A stretch of 13,423 bases of DNA, from NCBI GenBank assembly GCA_021798375.1, contig JAJZHU010000029.1, positions 1 through 13,423 of the forward strand, in the 5' to 3' direction. Shown here one piece after another: positions 1 to 7,495 of this stretch. The stretch is from Pseudomonadota bacterium. GTDB taxonomy: Bacteria; Pseudomonadota; Alphaproteobacteria; Acetobacterales; Acetobacteraceae. The notes beneath the pieces were generated by a model. That model saw nothing but the letters and a program-made list of their open reading frames with translations, was not told where the DNA came from and ran no database searches. Positions within the stretch are counted from its first letter, which is position 1. Each line of letters opens with the position of its first letter. The position numbers and the translations under genes were made by a program.

Positions 1-1
1 C

Positions 2-1450
2 GGCGTCGTGTCACGCGAACTGACCGTGCCCGGCTTTATGCACGATCAGCATTCGATGTCGCATATTTTCATTCAAGCCAATCCATTGTTGAAGGATGAC
101 GAACTGGGATTGCTTTCAAAATATGGCCTGAAATACGTGTTTCCCGATTCGCCGATGTACTCGGTGTTCGAGGATGGCACCACGCTGGGCCAATTCCGCG
201 ATCGCAATCGCACCGCCGCCGACATCGCCAAATTCTCCCCCAAAGATGCTGAAGCATATCTAAAGCTTGCGGCCAAGGCGGCTGAAATACTGCCCATGAT
301 CATCTCGCAACTATTCGTGCCGCCCGTGCCGAACGGGGCGATGAGCGCGATGATGGATCAAAGCCGTGAAGGGCGCGAACTGGGGCGTTTGATGCAAATG
401 TCCAGCCACGATCTGTTGTGTGACACATTCGAACATGAAAAGGTGCGGATGCATTTTGGCCGCATCGCCGGCGAAGAACTGGTTTCTCCCGATGAAAAAG
501 CGACGGCGATTGGGATCTTTGTTTTCGTGGGCTTTATGGAAGCCACCGGCATCGGCGTTCCCGTGGGTGGCAGCGGCCAACTGACCCGCGCACTGATCGA
601 TTGCATCAAGGATCACGGCGGTGAGGTCTTATCTGGCGTCGATATCATCAAGGTTCGCAACGTCAACGGTCGTGCCGACAGCGTGGTGGCCGCCGACGGA
701 CGCGAATGGCGCGCCAAGGATGCGATCATCGGCGCGTTCCACCCACATGTGCTGGGCAATATTGTCGAGGGCGTCGATCCTTATGTCGATCGCACCGCCA
801 AGGAAACCCACATCAGCGTTGGTGCCTGCATCACATTGCACGCGGCGTTGAAGGAACCACTGCGCTTTAAGGCCGGACCTCATATCAAGGGCGCGATGAT
901 CGAATTATTGCCCAATGAATATAATACGCTGCGCAAATCGTTTGATTGTCTGCGCTATGGCGAATTAAACAACCATCCGATGGTCGGCGTTGGCATGTTG
1001 ACTCAGTTCGATCCTTCGCGCGTGCCGCCTGGTTGCGCCATTCTGCATAGCTGGGATTACGTTCCGTTCGATCGGCCCGATGGGCGCAGTTGGGATGACG
1101 CCAAAGCCGAATATGGCCAGCGGATGATCGCCCATATGCAAAAATACTTCGAGAATCTAAACGACGATACCATTCTTGGCATTCACATCGATAGCCCGCT
1201 CGATATGTCGCGCACCTCGCCATCGTTCCGGCGCGGCGATTTGCACGGCATTTCCAACGCCACCTATCAACGCGGATCGTGGCGGCCTACGCCCGAATTG
1301 GGCAATTTTACCGTGCCGGGAGTCGATCGGCTGTATCTGGTTGGTCCATTCCAGGCGCCGGGCGGCGGCGTATTTGGCGCCGGACGTGCAACCGCGATCA
1401 AATTGTTTGAAGAGCTTGGCCTCGATTTCGATAAGGTTGCGGGCCAATGA
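2..1450 (+). CDS. FAD-dependent phytoene-desaturase-like oxidoreductase (5' partial)
   Basis: The reading frame is open from base 2 to the TGA at 1448-1450, about 482 residues. The codons before the GTG at 8 (Gly-Val) stay in frame, so the gene very probably starts upstream and the GTG is not its start. The N-terminal dinucleotide-binding GxGxxG loop is missing from the window. What is left begins at the family's 'SRELTVPGFMHD' segment, which normally lies about 45 residues from the start. The C-terminal end carries the second FAD-contact motif, GPFQAPGGGVFGAGRA, followed by IKL, as in carotenoid desaturase/PYROXD2-like enzymes (COG1233). Known members desaturate or dehydrogenate hydrophobic substrates using FAD. 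The substrate here cannot be read from sequence; a role in aromatic or isoprenoid metabolism is only guilt by association. The stop overlaps the start of the next gene (ATGA), which indicates an operon. Confidence 0.82.
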   Translation, partial: GVVSRELTVPGFMHDQHSMSHIFIQANPLLKDDELGLLSKYGLKYVFPDSPMYSVFEDGTTLGQFRDRNRTAADIAKFSPKDAEAYLKLAAKAAEILPMIISQLFVPPVPNGAMSAMMDQSREGRELGRLMQMSSHDLLCDTFEHEKVRMHFGRIAGEELVSPDEKATAIGIFVFVGFMEATGIGVPVGGSGQLTRALIDCIKDHGGEVLSGVDIIKVRNVNGRADSVVAADGREWRAKDAIIGAFHPHVLGNIVEGVDPYVDRTAKETHISVGACITLHAALKEPLRFKAGPHIKGAMIELLPNEYNTLRKSFDCLRYGELNNHPMVGVGMLTQFDPSRVPPGCAILHSWDYVPFDRPDGRSWDDAKAEYGQRMIAHMQKYFENLNDDTILGIHIDSPLDMSRTSPSFRRGDLHGISNATYQRGSWRPTPELGNFTVPGVDRLYLVGPFQAPGGGVFGAGRATAIKLFEELGLDFDKVAGQ

Positions 1451-1671
1451 AGCTATTTTCCACGGATAAAAGCGAGTTGATGAATATCACCTCGCTCACT
1501 CGCGATGGCGACGATCTGGTCATCAAGGGAAAGGTCTTCGGCGCCATGCCGATGGCCGCCCGCCTGACACCGGAACAAACCCGCATGGCGTTCAAACTGC
1601 TGAATTTCAAACTGATAATGTTCTTACTGACACTTCCATTTCGCAAAGGCAGCAGTCCGGCAAAGAAATAA
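1447..1671 (+). CDS. Small conserved-looking protein coupled to the FAD oxidoreductase
   Basis: This is a 74-residue protein whose ATG overlaps the previous stop codon by four bases (ATGA at 1447-1450). That arrangement supports real translation by coupling, even though no strong Shine-Dalgarno stands free of the upstream coding sequence. The N-terminal half looks like a short soluble beta-rich piece (around DDLVIKGKVFGAMPMAARL). Residues about 53-66 (FKLIMFLLTLPF) form a hydrophobic segment followed by a basic tail rich in Lys and Arg. This suggests peripheral or single-pass membrane association with the tail on the cytoplasmic side. I do not recognise the family. The coupling suggests it works with or regulates the FAD enzyme, for example as a membrane anchor, but this is inference. 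It ends 13 bases before the convergent SDR stop codon. Confidence 0.6.
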   Translation: MKLFSTDKSELMNITSLTRDGDDLVIKGKVFGAMPMAARLTPEQTRMAFKLLNFKLIMFLLTLPFRKGSSPAKK

Positions 1672-1684
1672 CACCCAAGCGTAT

Positions 1685-2443
1685 CTAGCTGATTGTCATG
1701 CCGCCATCCACCACCAACGTGTGCCCGGTGATGTAGGAAGCGGCGTTGGAACAAAGCCACAAAATAGCCTCCGATATCTCATCGGGTTCGGAAATGCGGC
1801 CCATCGGCACGGCTTCGGCAACAAGCTCAAGCGGCACATGCCCACCGACCATGCGCGATAACAGACCTGTCCGCACAGGCCCCGGCGCAATCACGTTCAC
1901 CCGAATGCCGGACTTCGCCTGTTCAAGCGCGGCGGCCTTGGATAATCCGATAATGCCGTGCTTGCTGGCGCTATAGATGCCGACTTGCGGAATCGATACG
2001 ATACCCGCACTGGAGGAGGTATTAACAATGGCCCCGCCGCCATGCGCCAACATATGACGTATCTGGTATTTCAGCCCCAGCCAGACACCTTTCAGATTGA
2101 CATTGATGATATGGTCGAACTGATCCTCGGTCGCATCTTGAAGCGGGCCGTAGGGCCCTTCGAAACCGGCATTGTTCACCGCATAATGAATGCGGCCGAA
2201 CCGTTCCCCGGCACGGCGCATCAGCGCCGCGACTTGCTCCTCGCAGCGCACATCGGTTTCAACAAACATCGCGCGGCCGCCATCACCGGCATTCAACCGC
2301 TGTTCGAACGCATTCCCGATCTCGCCTTCAAGGCCGGCGAAAACCACATTGCAACCGCGACGGACAAATATATCCACCGCCGCTGCGCCGATACCCGTCG
2401 TGCCGCCCACGATCAACGCTGTGTTGCCAAAAAACTCGTCCAT
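1685..2443 (-). CDS. Short-chain dehydrogenase/reductase (classical SDR)
   Basis: A 252-residue cytoplasmic NAD(P)-dependent oxidoreductase of normal classical-SDR length. Visible motifs in order are the cofactor loop GGTTGIG (residues 13-19, with Val in place of the usual preceding Thr), NNAG (90-93), NVN (114-116), catalytic Ser144 in NTSSSAG, and YSASK with Tyr157 and Lys161. The PGPVRTGL segment and a C-terminal ITGHTLVVDGG follow. The fold and catalytic tetrad are complete, so it should be active on an alcohol/ketone or aldehyde pair or on a ring diol. The substrate is unknown. I chose ATG 2443 over the GTG three bases upstream because GAGGA lies 7 bases before the ATG but only 4 before the GTG. 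It is convergent with the FAD oxidoreductase unit and divergent from the TonB receptor. Within an aromatic-degradation setting an aryl-alcohol or hydroxyacyl dehydrogenase role is plausible. Confidence 0.9.
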   Translation of the reverse strand: MDEFFGNTALIVGGTTGIGAAAVDIFVRRGCNVVFAGLEGEIGNAFEQRLNAGDGGRAMFVETDVRCEEQVAALMRRAGERFGRIHYAVNNAGFEGPYGPLQDATEDQFDHIINVNLKGVWLGLKYQIRHMLAHGGGAIVNTSSSAGIVSIPQVGIYSASKHGIIGLSKAAALEQAKSGIRVNVIAPGPVRTGLLSRMVGGHVPLELVAEAVPMGRISEPDEISEAILWLCSNAASYITGHTLVVDGGMTIS

Positions 2444-2802
2444 CACCCGATCCTCATCCGTAACTGTTATCCGGCATCACCGTGCAAGGTGAACGTGGTT
2501 ATATTGTTTGAAGCGTCATAGAATGAAGATTCTTCTTTAATTTATCAAGCCGAAATATCTAACATTTACACGAGCATAAAGCGCATTTTGAGCGGCATCC
2601 CAGACAAAGTGAGATTGGATCCCGAACAATTCGCCCATCCTCAAAGTTACATTTTTACCACACATCCGGACAATCAGACGACGACGCGGGCTCACCCTTT
2701 AACATATTCGTACAAGTCGTTGACATCTGGATAACTGCATGCAAAGAAGCGATTCAGGCATAAAAATGTCACTAATAAAGCGAGACTAAAGCGGGGGACA
2801 AA

Positions 2803-2934
2803 ATGGTCAGTGCCGTTCTGATACCCAGCGAATTGTCCGAGATTCCGGGGCACTGCGATCTTAATGGCTGCAACAGCAATATACGCATCCCTACTTCCGA
2901 ACTCTTTTCCCGCCAGAGTCTGGCGATGATATGA
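2803..2934 (+). CDS. Possible 43-residue small ORF upstream of the TonB receptor
   Basis: An ATG at 2803 preceded by a GGGGGA tract (2793-2798, 4 bases away) opens a 43-codon frame ending in TGA at 2932-2934. The predicted peptide has two Cys residues within six positions (CDLNGC) and no clear signal peptide or membrane segment. I do not recognise it. It could be a leader peptide for the receptor gene, but the purine-rich tract may be chance, and there is no supporting homology. Treat as a candidate only. Confidence 0.18.
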   Translation: MVSAVLIPSELSEIPGHCDLNGCNSNIRIPTSELFSRQSLAMI

Positions 2935-2952
2935 TGCGAACACCCTATCTTT

Positions 2953-2968
2953 CCGGCAGGTCTGCCGG
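2953..2968. promoter_or_regulatory. Perfect 16-bp palindrome, operator candidate
   Basis: CCGGCAGGTCTGCCGG has 7-bp arms around a 2-bp centre. The tiny spacer makes it a poor RNA hairpin but a good dyad for a dimeric DNA-binding protein. It lies 53-68 bases before the chosen receptor start, where an operator near the promoter would sit. The regulator is not in the window. Confidence 0.4.
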
Positions 2969-2974
2969 GCGGCG

Positions 2975-2988
2975 CAATATTAATATTG
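2975..2988. promoter_or_regulatory. Perfect AT-rich 14-bp palindrome, operator/promoter candidate
   Basis: CAATATTAATATTG is a gapless palindrome starting seven bases after the GC-rich palindrome, and a third CAATAT half-site follows at 2999-3004. The TAATAT inside it (2981-2986) could serve as a -10 box, which would give a leader of roughly 30 bases before the receptor start. No good -35 is visible at the matching distance. The combination suggests regulated receptor expression, but AT-rich palindromes also arise by chance. Confidence 0.35.
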
Positions 2989-3009
2989 GTATCATGGTCA
3001 ATATATATC

Positions 3010-3015
3010 GGAGGG
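3010..3015 (+). promoter_or_regulatory. Shine-Dalgarno that decides the TonB receptor start
   Basis: GGAGGG lies five bases before the ATG at 3021. The in-frame ATG at 2931 has no such site, and using it would bury the signal peptide behind 30 charged and polar residues. Confidence 0.8.
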
Positions 3016-3020
3016 ACTTC

Positions 3021-5252
3021 ATGACAACAAACTATTTCAAGCCGCTACTCGGATGCAGCCTGCCAACTCTGATGGCGGTTCTCGCGGCGCACGCTCAAAA
3101 CGCACCCGGCAAGCCAGGCGTACAACTCCAGGAAATCGTCATCACAGCCGAGAAGAAAACCGAAAATCTACAGAAAGCGGCGGTGGCAGTCGACGTATTA
3201 AAACCAACCGACCTTGCCAAGGCTGGCATCACGAATGCGCTCAACCTGCAAGAAATTCTGCCGGCGGTGAAAATCGTTCCATCCGTGGTGATGAATGTGT
3301 CAATTCGCGGCCTTGGCACATCCGACTTCAATCCCGGGGTCGAGTCTTCGGTGGCTTATAACCAAGACGGAATTTATCTGTCGTCCCCCAACGCCCTGAC
3401 TCCGGTGCTGTTCGACATGCAACGAGTTGAAGCCGTGTTGGGCCCGCAGGGCACCTTGTATGGCCGCAACGCCAACGGTGGCGTGATCAATTTTATCACC
3501 AATGATCCCACCTTTGTCTATGGCGGTTATGCGCAGATCGGTTTTGGTAATTACGGCGCGGTCAATTCCGAAGCGGCGGCAAATATTCCGCTCACCGATG
3601 AATTGGCTCTGCGCGTGTCTGAAGGATCCGATAAGGTCAATGGATATGACAGCAGCGGCACCAGCAGCGTGGATTCGATCGCCGGGCGCGCCAAGTTGCT
3701 TTATAAGCCCAATAGCGATCTTCGCGCGCTGCTCACGATCGATGCCTCGCAGCGCAAATCGTTTGCCGGAACCTATGACGGTAGTTGCCCTCCCAACAAT
3801 TACTTTCCCGGTTGCGCAGGCGTTCCGTTCAACAATCCTTGGTCGGGGATGCTACCTGCGCCACGGGTTGGCTATAGCAACACTTATGTGTTTGGCGTGT
3901 CGGCACACATTGACTATAATCTTGGTTGGAGCAATTTAACCTGGCTAACCGGCTACAAAACCGCCAATTGGTCAAGCGATACCGCTGCGGCATCATATAA
4001 CGGCGTCAATAATTTCGATTTCATTCAGAACGAACAGGACAGATTCTTTACGCAGGAAGTGCGTCTATCGAATGAGGCGGATTCCCCCGTCAGTTGGGTA
4101 GCGGGGGTTTATTATTCGCATCTGAATGAAAAGGCGGTCTCGCAGGATAACTATGTAACAAATACTTTCGCGCAGTTGGGTGGCGCGCCGCCAGGCTTTT
4201 ATCAAGCCTTCCCCATGACAGGCTCCACCGATCAATCGGAGGCGGTGTTTGGCGATATCACCATTCCCATTCCCGCGGTCAGTGGGTTGAGGTTGCGCGG
4301 CGGTCTGCGTTACACGAACGAAACCATAAGCGCCGTTGGTGCGGTTGAAAACGGCATTCTCGGCAAGGGCATCATCCCTGGATCGATTGATCCCGCCGGC
4401 GGCAATCAATCGATCGGAGACCTGACCTGGAAAGCTGGCGTCGATTACGATCTGACCAAGGAAAATCTTTTGTATTTTACCGCCAGCACCGGCTTTAAAT
4501 CTGGTGGCATAAATATTCTGCCCGCGGGATCCGGCAGCCTGAACACCTATGCGCCGGAATATATCACGGCGGAAGAAATCGGTTCCAAGAACCGATTCCT
4601 CGATGGCCGTGTGCAAGTCAACGTAGATGCCTTCCACTATTCCTATAAGAATTATCAGGATTATGTATTCTGGCGGCCAACCGCCGGTCCTCTCGTGAAT
4701 GATACGCTATTCCCGACTGTCAATTCACAAACCGCGACATTTGAAGGTGGTGAATTGAACACTTTATGGCGTGTAACTCCGAACGATACGCTGGGATTTA
4801 ATTTGAATTTGCTGAATGACACATTCGATAAATTCGATTTAAATCTACCAAACGCACCCTCCATCAATTTTTCGCACACGCAGGTGTTTTTGGCGCCGAA
4901 GCAAACTTATAGCGTAAACTATGAACACATCTTTGAAATTTCCAACGGCGATACCCTGACGATCGGCGCCGATTCGCAAATATTGACAAGCCAGATCGCC
5001 CAGGGATTCTATACCGTCGGGAATAGTAACCTTCTATACAGGCAACCAGGCTATCATCAGACCGGCGTGAACATTAGCTATCAAACCGCGGAAAGCGGAT
5101 GGACTGTAAATGCCTATATTCGCAATATCGAAAATGCGGCTGTAATTAATTCCGTCGCGGGCGGTTACCCCGTTCCGCAAAGCGCCACCGGGATTAACTA
5201 TCGCATCGACCCACCGCGCACCTTTGGCATGAGTGTGCGGAAACAATTCTAA
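3021..5252 (+). CDS. TonB-dependent outer-membrane receptor
   Basis: A 743-residue protein that should form a 22-strand outer-membrane barrel with an N-terminal plug, taking up a substrate with energy from TonB-ExbBD. The first 25 residues are a signal peptide (basic Lys7, hydrophobic LPTLMAVLAA, likely cleavage after AHA). A TonB-box-like EIVITAEKK follows at about 38-46. The plug domain includes the IRGLGTSDF segment and the strongly conserved GPQGTLYGRNANGGVIN motif. The barrel ends in RTFGMSVRKQF, and the terminal Phe is the usual BAM recognition signal. Length is typical of the catabolic receptors common in sphingomonads and relatives. The start at 3021 is supported by GGAGGG five bases upstream. 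It is monocistronic by context: a hairpin terminator follows. The adjoining flavocytochrome suggests a phenolic or lignin-derived ligand, as shown for receptors such as DdvT, but the substrate is inference. Confidence 0.93.
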   Translation: MTTNYFKPLLGCSLPTLMAVLAAHAQNAPGKPGVQLQEIVITAEKKTENLQKAAVAVDVLKPTDLAKAGITNALNLQEILPAVKIVPSVVMNVSIRGLGTSDFNPGVESSVAYNQDGIYLSSPNALTPVLFDMQRVEAVLGPQGTLYGRNANGGVINFITNDPTFVYGGYAQIGFGNYGAVNSEAAANIPLTDELALRVSEGSDKVNGYDSSGTSSVDSIAGRAKLLYKPNSDLRALLTIDASQRKSFAGTYDGSCPPNNYFPGCAGVPFNNPWSGMLPAPRVGYSNTYVFGVSAHIDYNLGWSNLTWLTGYKTANWSSDTAAASYNGVNNFDFIQNEQDRFFTQEVRLSNEADSPVSWVAGVYYSHLNEKAVSQDNYVTNTFAQLGGAPPGFYQAFPMTGSTDQSEAVFGDITIPIPAVSGLRLRGGLRYTNETISAVGAVENGILGKGIIPGSIDPAGGNQSIGDLTWKAGVDYDLTKENLLYFTASTGFKSGGINILPAGSGSLNTYAPEYITAEEIGSKNRFLDGRVQVNVDAFHYSYKNYQDYVFWRPTAGPLVNDTLFPTVNSQTATFEGGELNTLWRVTPNDTLGFNLNLLNDTFDKFDLNLPNAPSINFSHTQVFLAPKQTYSVNYEHIFEISNGDTLTIGADSQILTSQIAQGFYTVGNSNLLYRQPGYHQTGVNISYQTAESGWTVNAYIRNIENAAVINSVAGGYPVPQSATGINYRIDPPRTFGMSVRKQF

Positions 5253-5261
5253 ACCACCCAA

Positions 5262-5298
5262 AGCAGCGACCGTAATCCCAAACACGGTCGCAGCTTTT
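5262..5298 (+). terminator. Rho-independent terminator after the TonB receptor
   Basis: An 8-bp perfect stem (GCGACCGT at 5266-5273 with ACGGTCGC at 5284-5291, 10-base loop) is extended by AGC/GCT across an A-A mismatch and followed by TTTT. It starts ten bases after the receptor stop codon, so the flavoprotein downstream needs its own promoter. Confidence 0.75.
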
Positions 5299-5315
5299 AT
5301 GGTAGTTTGATCCAT
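5298..5315. promoter_or_regulatory. TATGGTA-type imperfect palindrome upstream of the flavoprotein gene
   Basis: TATGGTAGTTTGATCCAT contains ATGG...CCAT arms. Its first 13 bases match 11 of 13 with the element before the hydrolase gene (8621-8639); both end in CCAT with a one-base length difference. It sits directly after the terminator T-run and about 143 bases before the flavoprotein ATG. Candidate operator for a shared regulator. Confidence 0.35.
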
Positions 5316-5348
5316 CGAGATCGACATAATTACGGCAAGCGGCATCAG

Positions 5349-5361
5349 TAGATCCGATCTA
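5349..5361. promoter_or_regulatory. Palindrome overlapping a possible -10 box
   Basis: TAGATCCGATCTA is a perfect 6+1+6 palindrome, and its last two bases begin a TATAAA hexamer (5360-5365) that could be a -10 box for the flavoprotein gene. The -35 at the matching distance is poor (AAGCGG), so the promoter call is weak. Palindrome plus -10 would fit a repressor site. Confidence 0.3.
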
Positions 5362-5457
5362 TAAAGTCCCAAACACTAACTCAGATACATAAAAATCTAC
5401 CGCGCCAGGCTCGATCTTTCTTTGCGATGAAGAAATTTCCGCACCCAGGAGTAATAA

Positions 5458-7125
5458 ATGCCGTTGCCCCCTAATGTCAGTGTCGATGATTTCAGCCAGG
5501 CGTTGCGACAATTCGAATCTGTGGTCGGCAAGCAATGGGTGTTCACCAGTGACGAAGACGTAGGTCTTTATCGCGACGCCTATTCCCCAAGTTGGGGGGA
5601 GGCATCTGAACGCCGCGCCTCGGCCGCCGTAGCGCCGGCATCGACCGAGGAAGTTCAGGCGATAGTACGCATCGCCAATCAATATCACATCCCAATTTAT
5701 GCGATATCGACCGGAAAAAATCTCGGCTACGGTGGCTCCGCGCCCAATTATTCAGGTTCGGTAGTACTGGATCTCAAGCGCATGGATCGTATCATCGAAG
5801 TGAATGAAAAGCAGGCCTATTGCCTGGTCGAGCCAGGGGTCAGCTATTTCGACATGTACCGCTATCTGCAGGACAACAAGATAAAATTATGGCTTGACGT
5901 GCCGGATCCCGGTTGGGGCAGCATGCTCGGCAATGCGATCGACCGCGGCGCCGGATACACGGCATCACAATTTCGCAATCATTTTGATGCTCATTGCGGC
6001 ATGGAAATCGTTCTCGCCAATGGCGAACTGATGCGCACCGGTATGGGGGCGATGCCTGACTCACAAACATGGCAGATGTATAAACAAGGCTTCGGTCCAT
6101 GGATCGATGGCATGTTCAGCCAATCCAACTTTGGTATCGTGACAAAAATGGGTTTCTGGATGATGCCTACACCCGATGCGTTCTTAAAGGGGACGGTGCA
6201 TTTTAAATACTTTGCGGATCTTTCTTCGCTGGTCGAAATTCTGACCTATCTGGAAAATAGCAAGATAACCACCGGGTACCCCGATCTGAACAGCGATGTT
6301 CTCGGCACCCCCAATCTTGCCGGGCTGGAAGATTTTCTGATCCACGGCCCCATCCCGCGCGATGCAGAATACAAGGCGCTGGCAGACCGCCACGCCTCAG
6401 CCGAGGAATACGAACCCTATGGCTTGAAACACAACATCCCATTCTGGAGCTGTGCTTTCACTTTTTATGGCCCGGAAAAAATTATTCGCGCGCAATGGGA
6501 GCATGTGCAACAAATATATAAAGATGCGGTAGCGGGCGTTTCGTTTGAAGTTACGGAATTTTTCAAATTGCCCTTAAGCGAAGGCGATCAAGGGCGCGTT
6601 CAATATCCGGCGCAATTCGGCATTCCCAACCTCAGAACTTTTTCGATCGGTGCACGCTCTGCCTGGAATCCCAATCCTCCAACCAATGGACACATGTGGT
6701 TTTCCCCCATCATTCCGCGTACGGCCGAGGCTATTTTGAAAATAAATGAGGTAATTCGCGCAGCCGCCGCGGAATATGACATTCATCTGCCATTTGCAAT
6801 GAATGTTCCCTATCCATCGTGGGAACGATGTTTCATGTTCATCATCCCGTTTCCGATCTCCCACGATCCCGAGGCCAACAAACGCAACCGAGATGCCTTT
6901 CGTCACCTTGTTAGAGTTGCCGCATCCCATGGTTGGGGCGAATATCGTACCCACGCAATCTTTCAAGGAGACGTGATGGATACATATTCATTTAACGATC
7001 ACGCATTGCTGCGTTTCCATGAAACAGTGAAAGATGCGATCGACCCCAACGGCATTTTATCGCCAGGCCGTTACGGAATTTGGCCCAAGAGCTTGCGAGC
7101 AGCCAACAAGAAATTCAAGGAATAG
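5458..7125 (+). CDS. VAO/p-cresol methylhydroxylase-family flavoprotein subunit
   Basis: A 555-residue FAD enzyme with the vanillyl-alcohol-oxidase fold, very close in length to VAO (560). From recalled VAO sequence, aligned by eye, the substrate-phenolate residues Tyr108, Tyr503 and Arg504 correspond to Tyr91 (GKNLGYGG), Tyr496 and Arg497 (GWGEYRTH). Asp170 corresponds to Asp150 (LDVPD) and Tyr187 to Tyr167. The cap-domain segment NGHMWFSP places His412 where VAO has its covalent flavin-linking His422. The C-terminal AIDPNGILSPGRYGIWP is also typical. The family oxidises para-alkyl or para-hydroxymethyl phenols through a quinone methide. A cytochrome c gene follows four bases later, so this is probably the dehydrogenase type (p-cresol methylhydroxylase, 4-ethylphenol or eugenol hydroxylase) rather than an oxygen-using oxidase. 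AGGAG lies six bases before the ATG. No signal peptide is visible, as in other PCMH flavoproteins, which are thought to be carried by the cytochrome partner. The exact substrate is unresolved. Confidence 0.9.
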   Translation: MPLPPNVSVDDFSQALRQFESVVGKQWVFTSDEDVGLYRDAYSPSWGEASERRASAAVAPASTEEVQAIVRIANQYHIPIYAISTGKNLGYGGSAPNYSGSVVLDLKRMDRIIEVNEKQAYCLVEPGVSYFDMYRYLQDNKIKLWLDVPDPGWGSMLGNAIDRGAGYTASQFRNHFDAHCGMEIVLANGELMRTGMGAMPDSQTWQMYKQGFGPWIDGMFSQSNFGIVTKMGFWMMPTPDAFLKGTVHFKYFADLSSLVEILTYLENSKITTGYPDLNSDVLGTPNLAGLEDFLIHGPIPRDAEYKALADRHASAEEYEPYGLKHNIPFWSCAFTFYGPEKIIRAQWEHVQQIYKDAVAGVSFEVTEFFKLPLSEGDQGRVQYPAQFGIPNLRTFSIGARSAWNPNPPTNGHMWFSPIIPRTAEAILKINEVIRAAAAEYDIHLPFAMNVPYPSWERCFMFIIPFPISHDPEANKRNRDAFRHLVRVAASHGWGEYRTHAIFQGDVMDTYSFNDHALLRFHETVKDAIDPNGILSPGRYGIWPKSLRAANKKFKE

Positions 7126-7129
7126 CAAC

Positions 7130-7477
7130 ATGAAATTCTGGTTGTTTTGTGCCGCCGTTCTTGCTGCCTGGTCCGCACCGCCTGCATTTGGCGCCAATTC
7201 GGCGCAGCCAATGGCGGGAAAACAGGTTTTCGATAAATGGTGCCTGCCCTGTCACGGTGACAGCGATCAGGCCCCCGGAACACTGGCGTTACGGGTTAAA
7301 TACAAAGGCACTTTGCCCGCAGTGCTCGAACAACGCACAGATCTCACCGCTGCCACAGTCAAGTATTTCGTGCGTCACGGCGTTTTGGTGATGCCATTTT
7401 TCCGCAAGACAGAAATCAGCGATGTCCAGCTCAACGCTTTGGCCAACTACTTGCAAGATCCCCGCGGCAGGAAATAA
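7130..7477 (+). CDS. Cytochrome c subunit of the flavocytochrome
   Basis: A 115-residue periplasmic mono-haem cytochrome c that should accept electrons from the upstream flavoprotein, as PchC does for PchF. A signal peptide occupies residues 1-21 (MKFWLFCAAVLAAW, cleavage likely after AFG). The haem site is CLPCH (Cys38, Cys41, His42), and Met88 in LVMPFF is the probable sixth ligand. The segments AVLEQRTDL and VKYFVRHGVLVMPFFRKTEIS resemble PCMH cytochromes. The start at 7130 is chosen because it gives the signal peptide and has AAGGA eight bases upstream, placed inside the last codons of the flavoprotein. An upstream in-frame ATG at 7034 would overlap the flavoprotein by 92 bases and lose the signal peptide. 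Only 18 bases separate its stop from the convergent hydrolase stop, with no clear hairpin between. Confidence 0.93.
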   Translation: MKFWLFCAAVLAAWSAPPAFGANSAQPMAGKQVFDKWCLPCHGDSDQAPGTLALRVKYKGTLPAVLEQRTDLTAATVKYFVRHGVLVMPFFRKTEISDVQLNALANYLQDPRGRK

Positions 7478-7495
7478 GCGCCATAAAAATCAAGA

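Larger units (their letters stand above)
2444..3020. other. Divergent intergenic region between SDR and TonB receptor
   Basis: These 577 bases separate two divergent genes and are AT-richer than the flanking genes. They hold a weak 17-base GTTACATTTTTACCACA element (2646-2662) resembling the shared operator candidate described below, a perfect TTGACA at 2720-2725 without a convincing -10 partner, a small doubtful ORF (2803-2934), and two perfect palindromes close to the receptor start (2953-2968 and 2975-2988). A short palindrome GAAGATTCTTC lies at 2525-2535. A TATAAC-like hexamer on the minus strand (plus 2498-2503) could be an SDR -10 box. No structured RNA or transposon remnant was recognised. 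Confidence 0.5.

Noticed and set aside
1958..2521. 187-codon open frame on the plus strand
   Set aside because: It is antisense to the SDR, whose complete motif set is on the minus strand; no domain is visible in the plus-strand translation.
2720..2748. TTGACA as a sigma-70 promoter for the receptor
   Set aside because: The hexamer at 16-18 bases downstream (AAAGAA) does not resemble a -10 box, and it lies 300 bases from the start.
2931..3020. N-terminal extension of the TonB receptor from ATG 2931
   Set aside because: No good ribosome-binding site there, the extra 30 residues would block the signal peptide, and a strong GGAGGG precedes ATG 3021.
3048..3056. LLGC at residues 9-12 of the receptor as a lipoprotein lipobox
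   Set aside because: It lies too close to the N-terminus for a signal peptidase II site, and a normal AHA cleavage site follows the hydrophobic stretch.
7478..7495. Bidirectional terminator between the convergent cytochrome and hydrolase genes
   Set aside because: The 18-base gap has no inverted repeat or T-run that would form a hairpin terminator.
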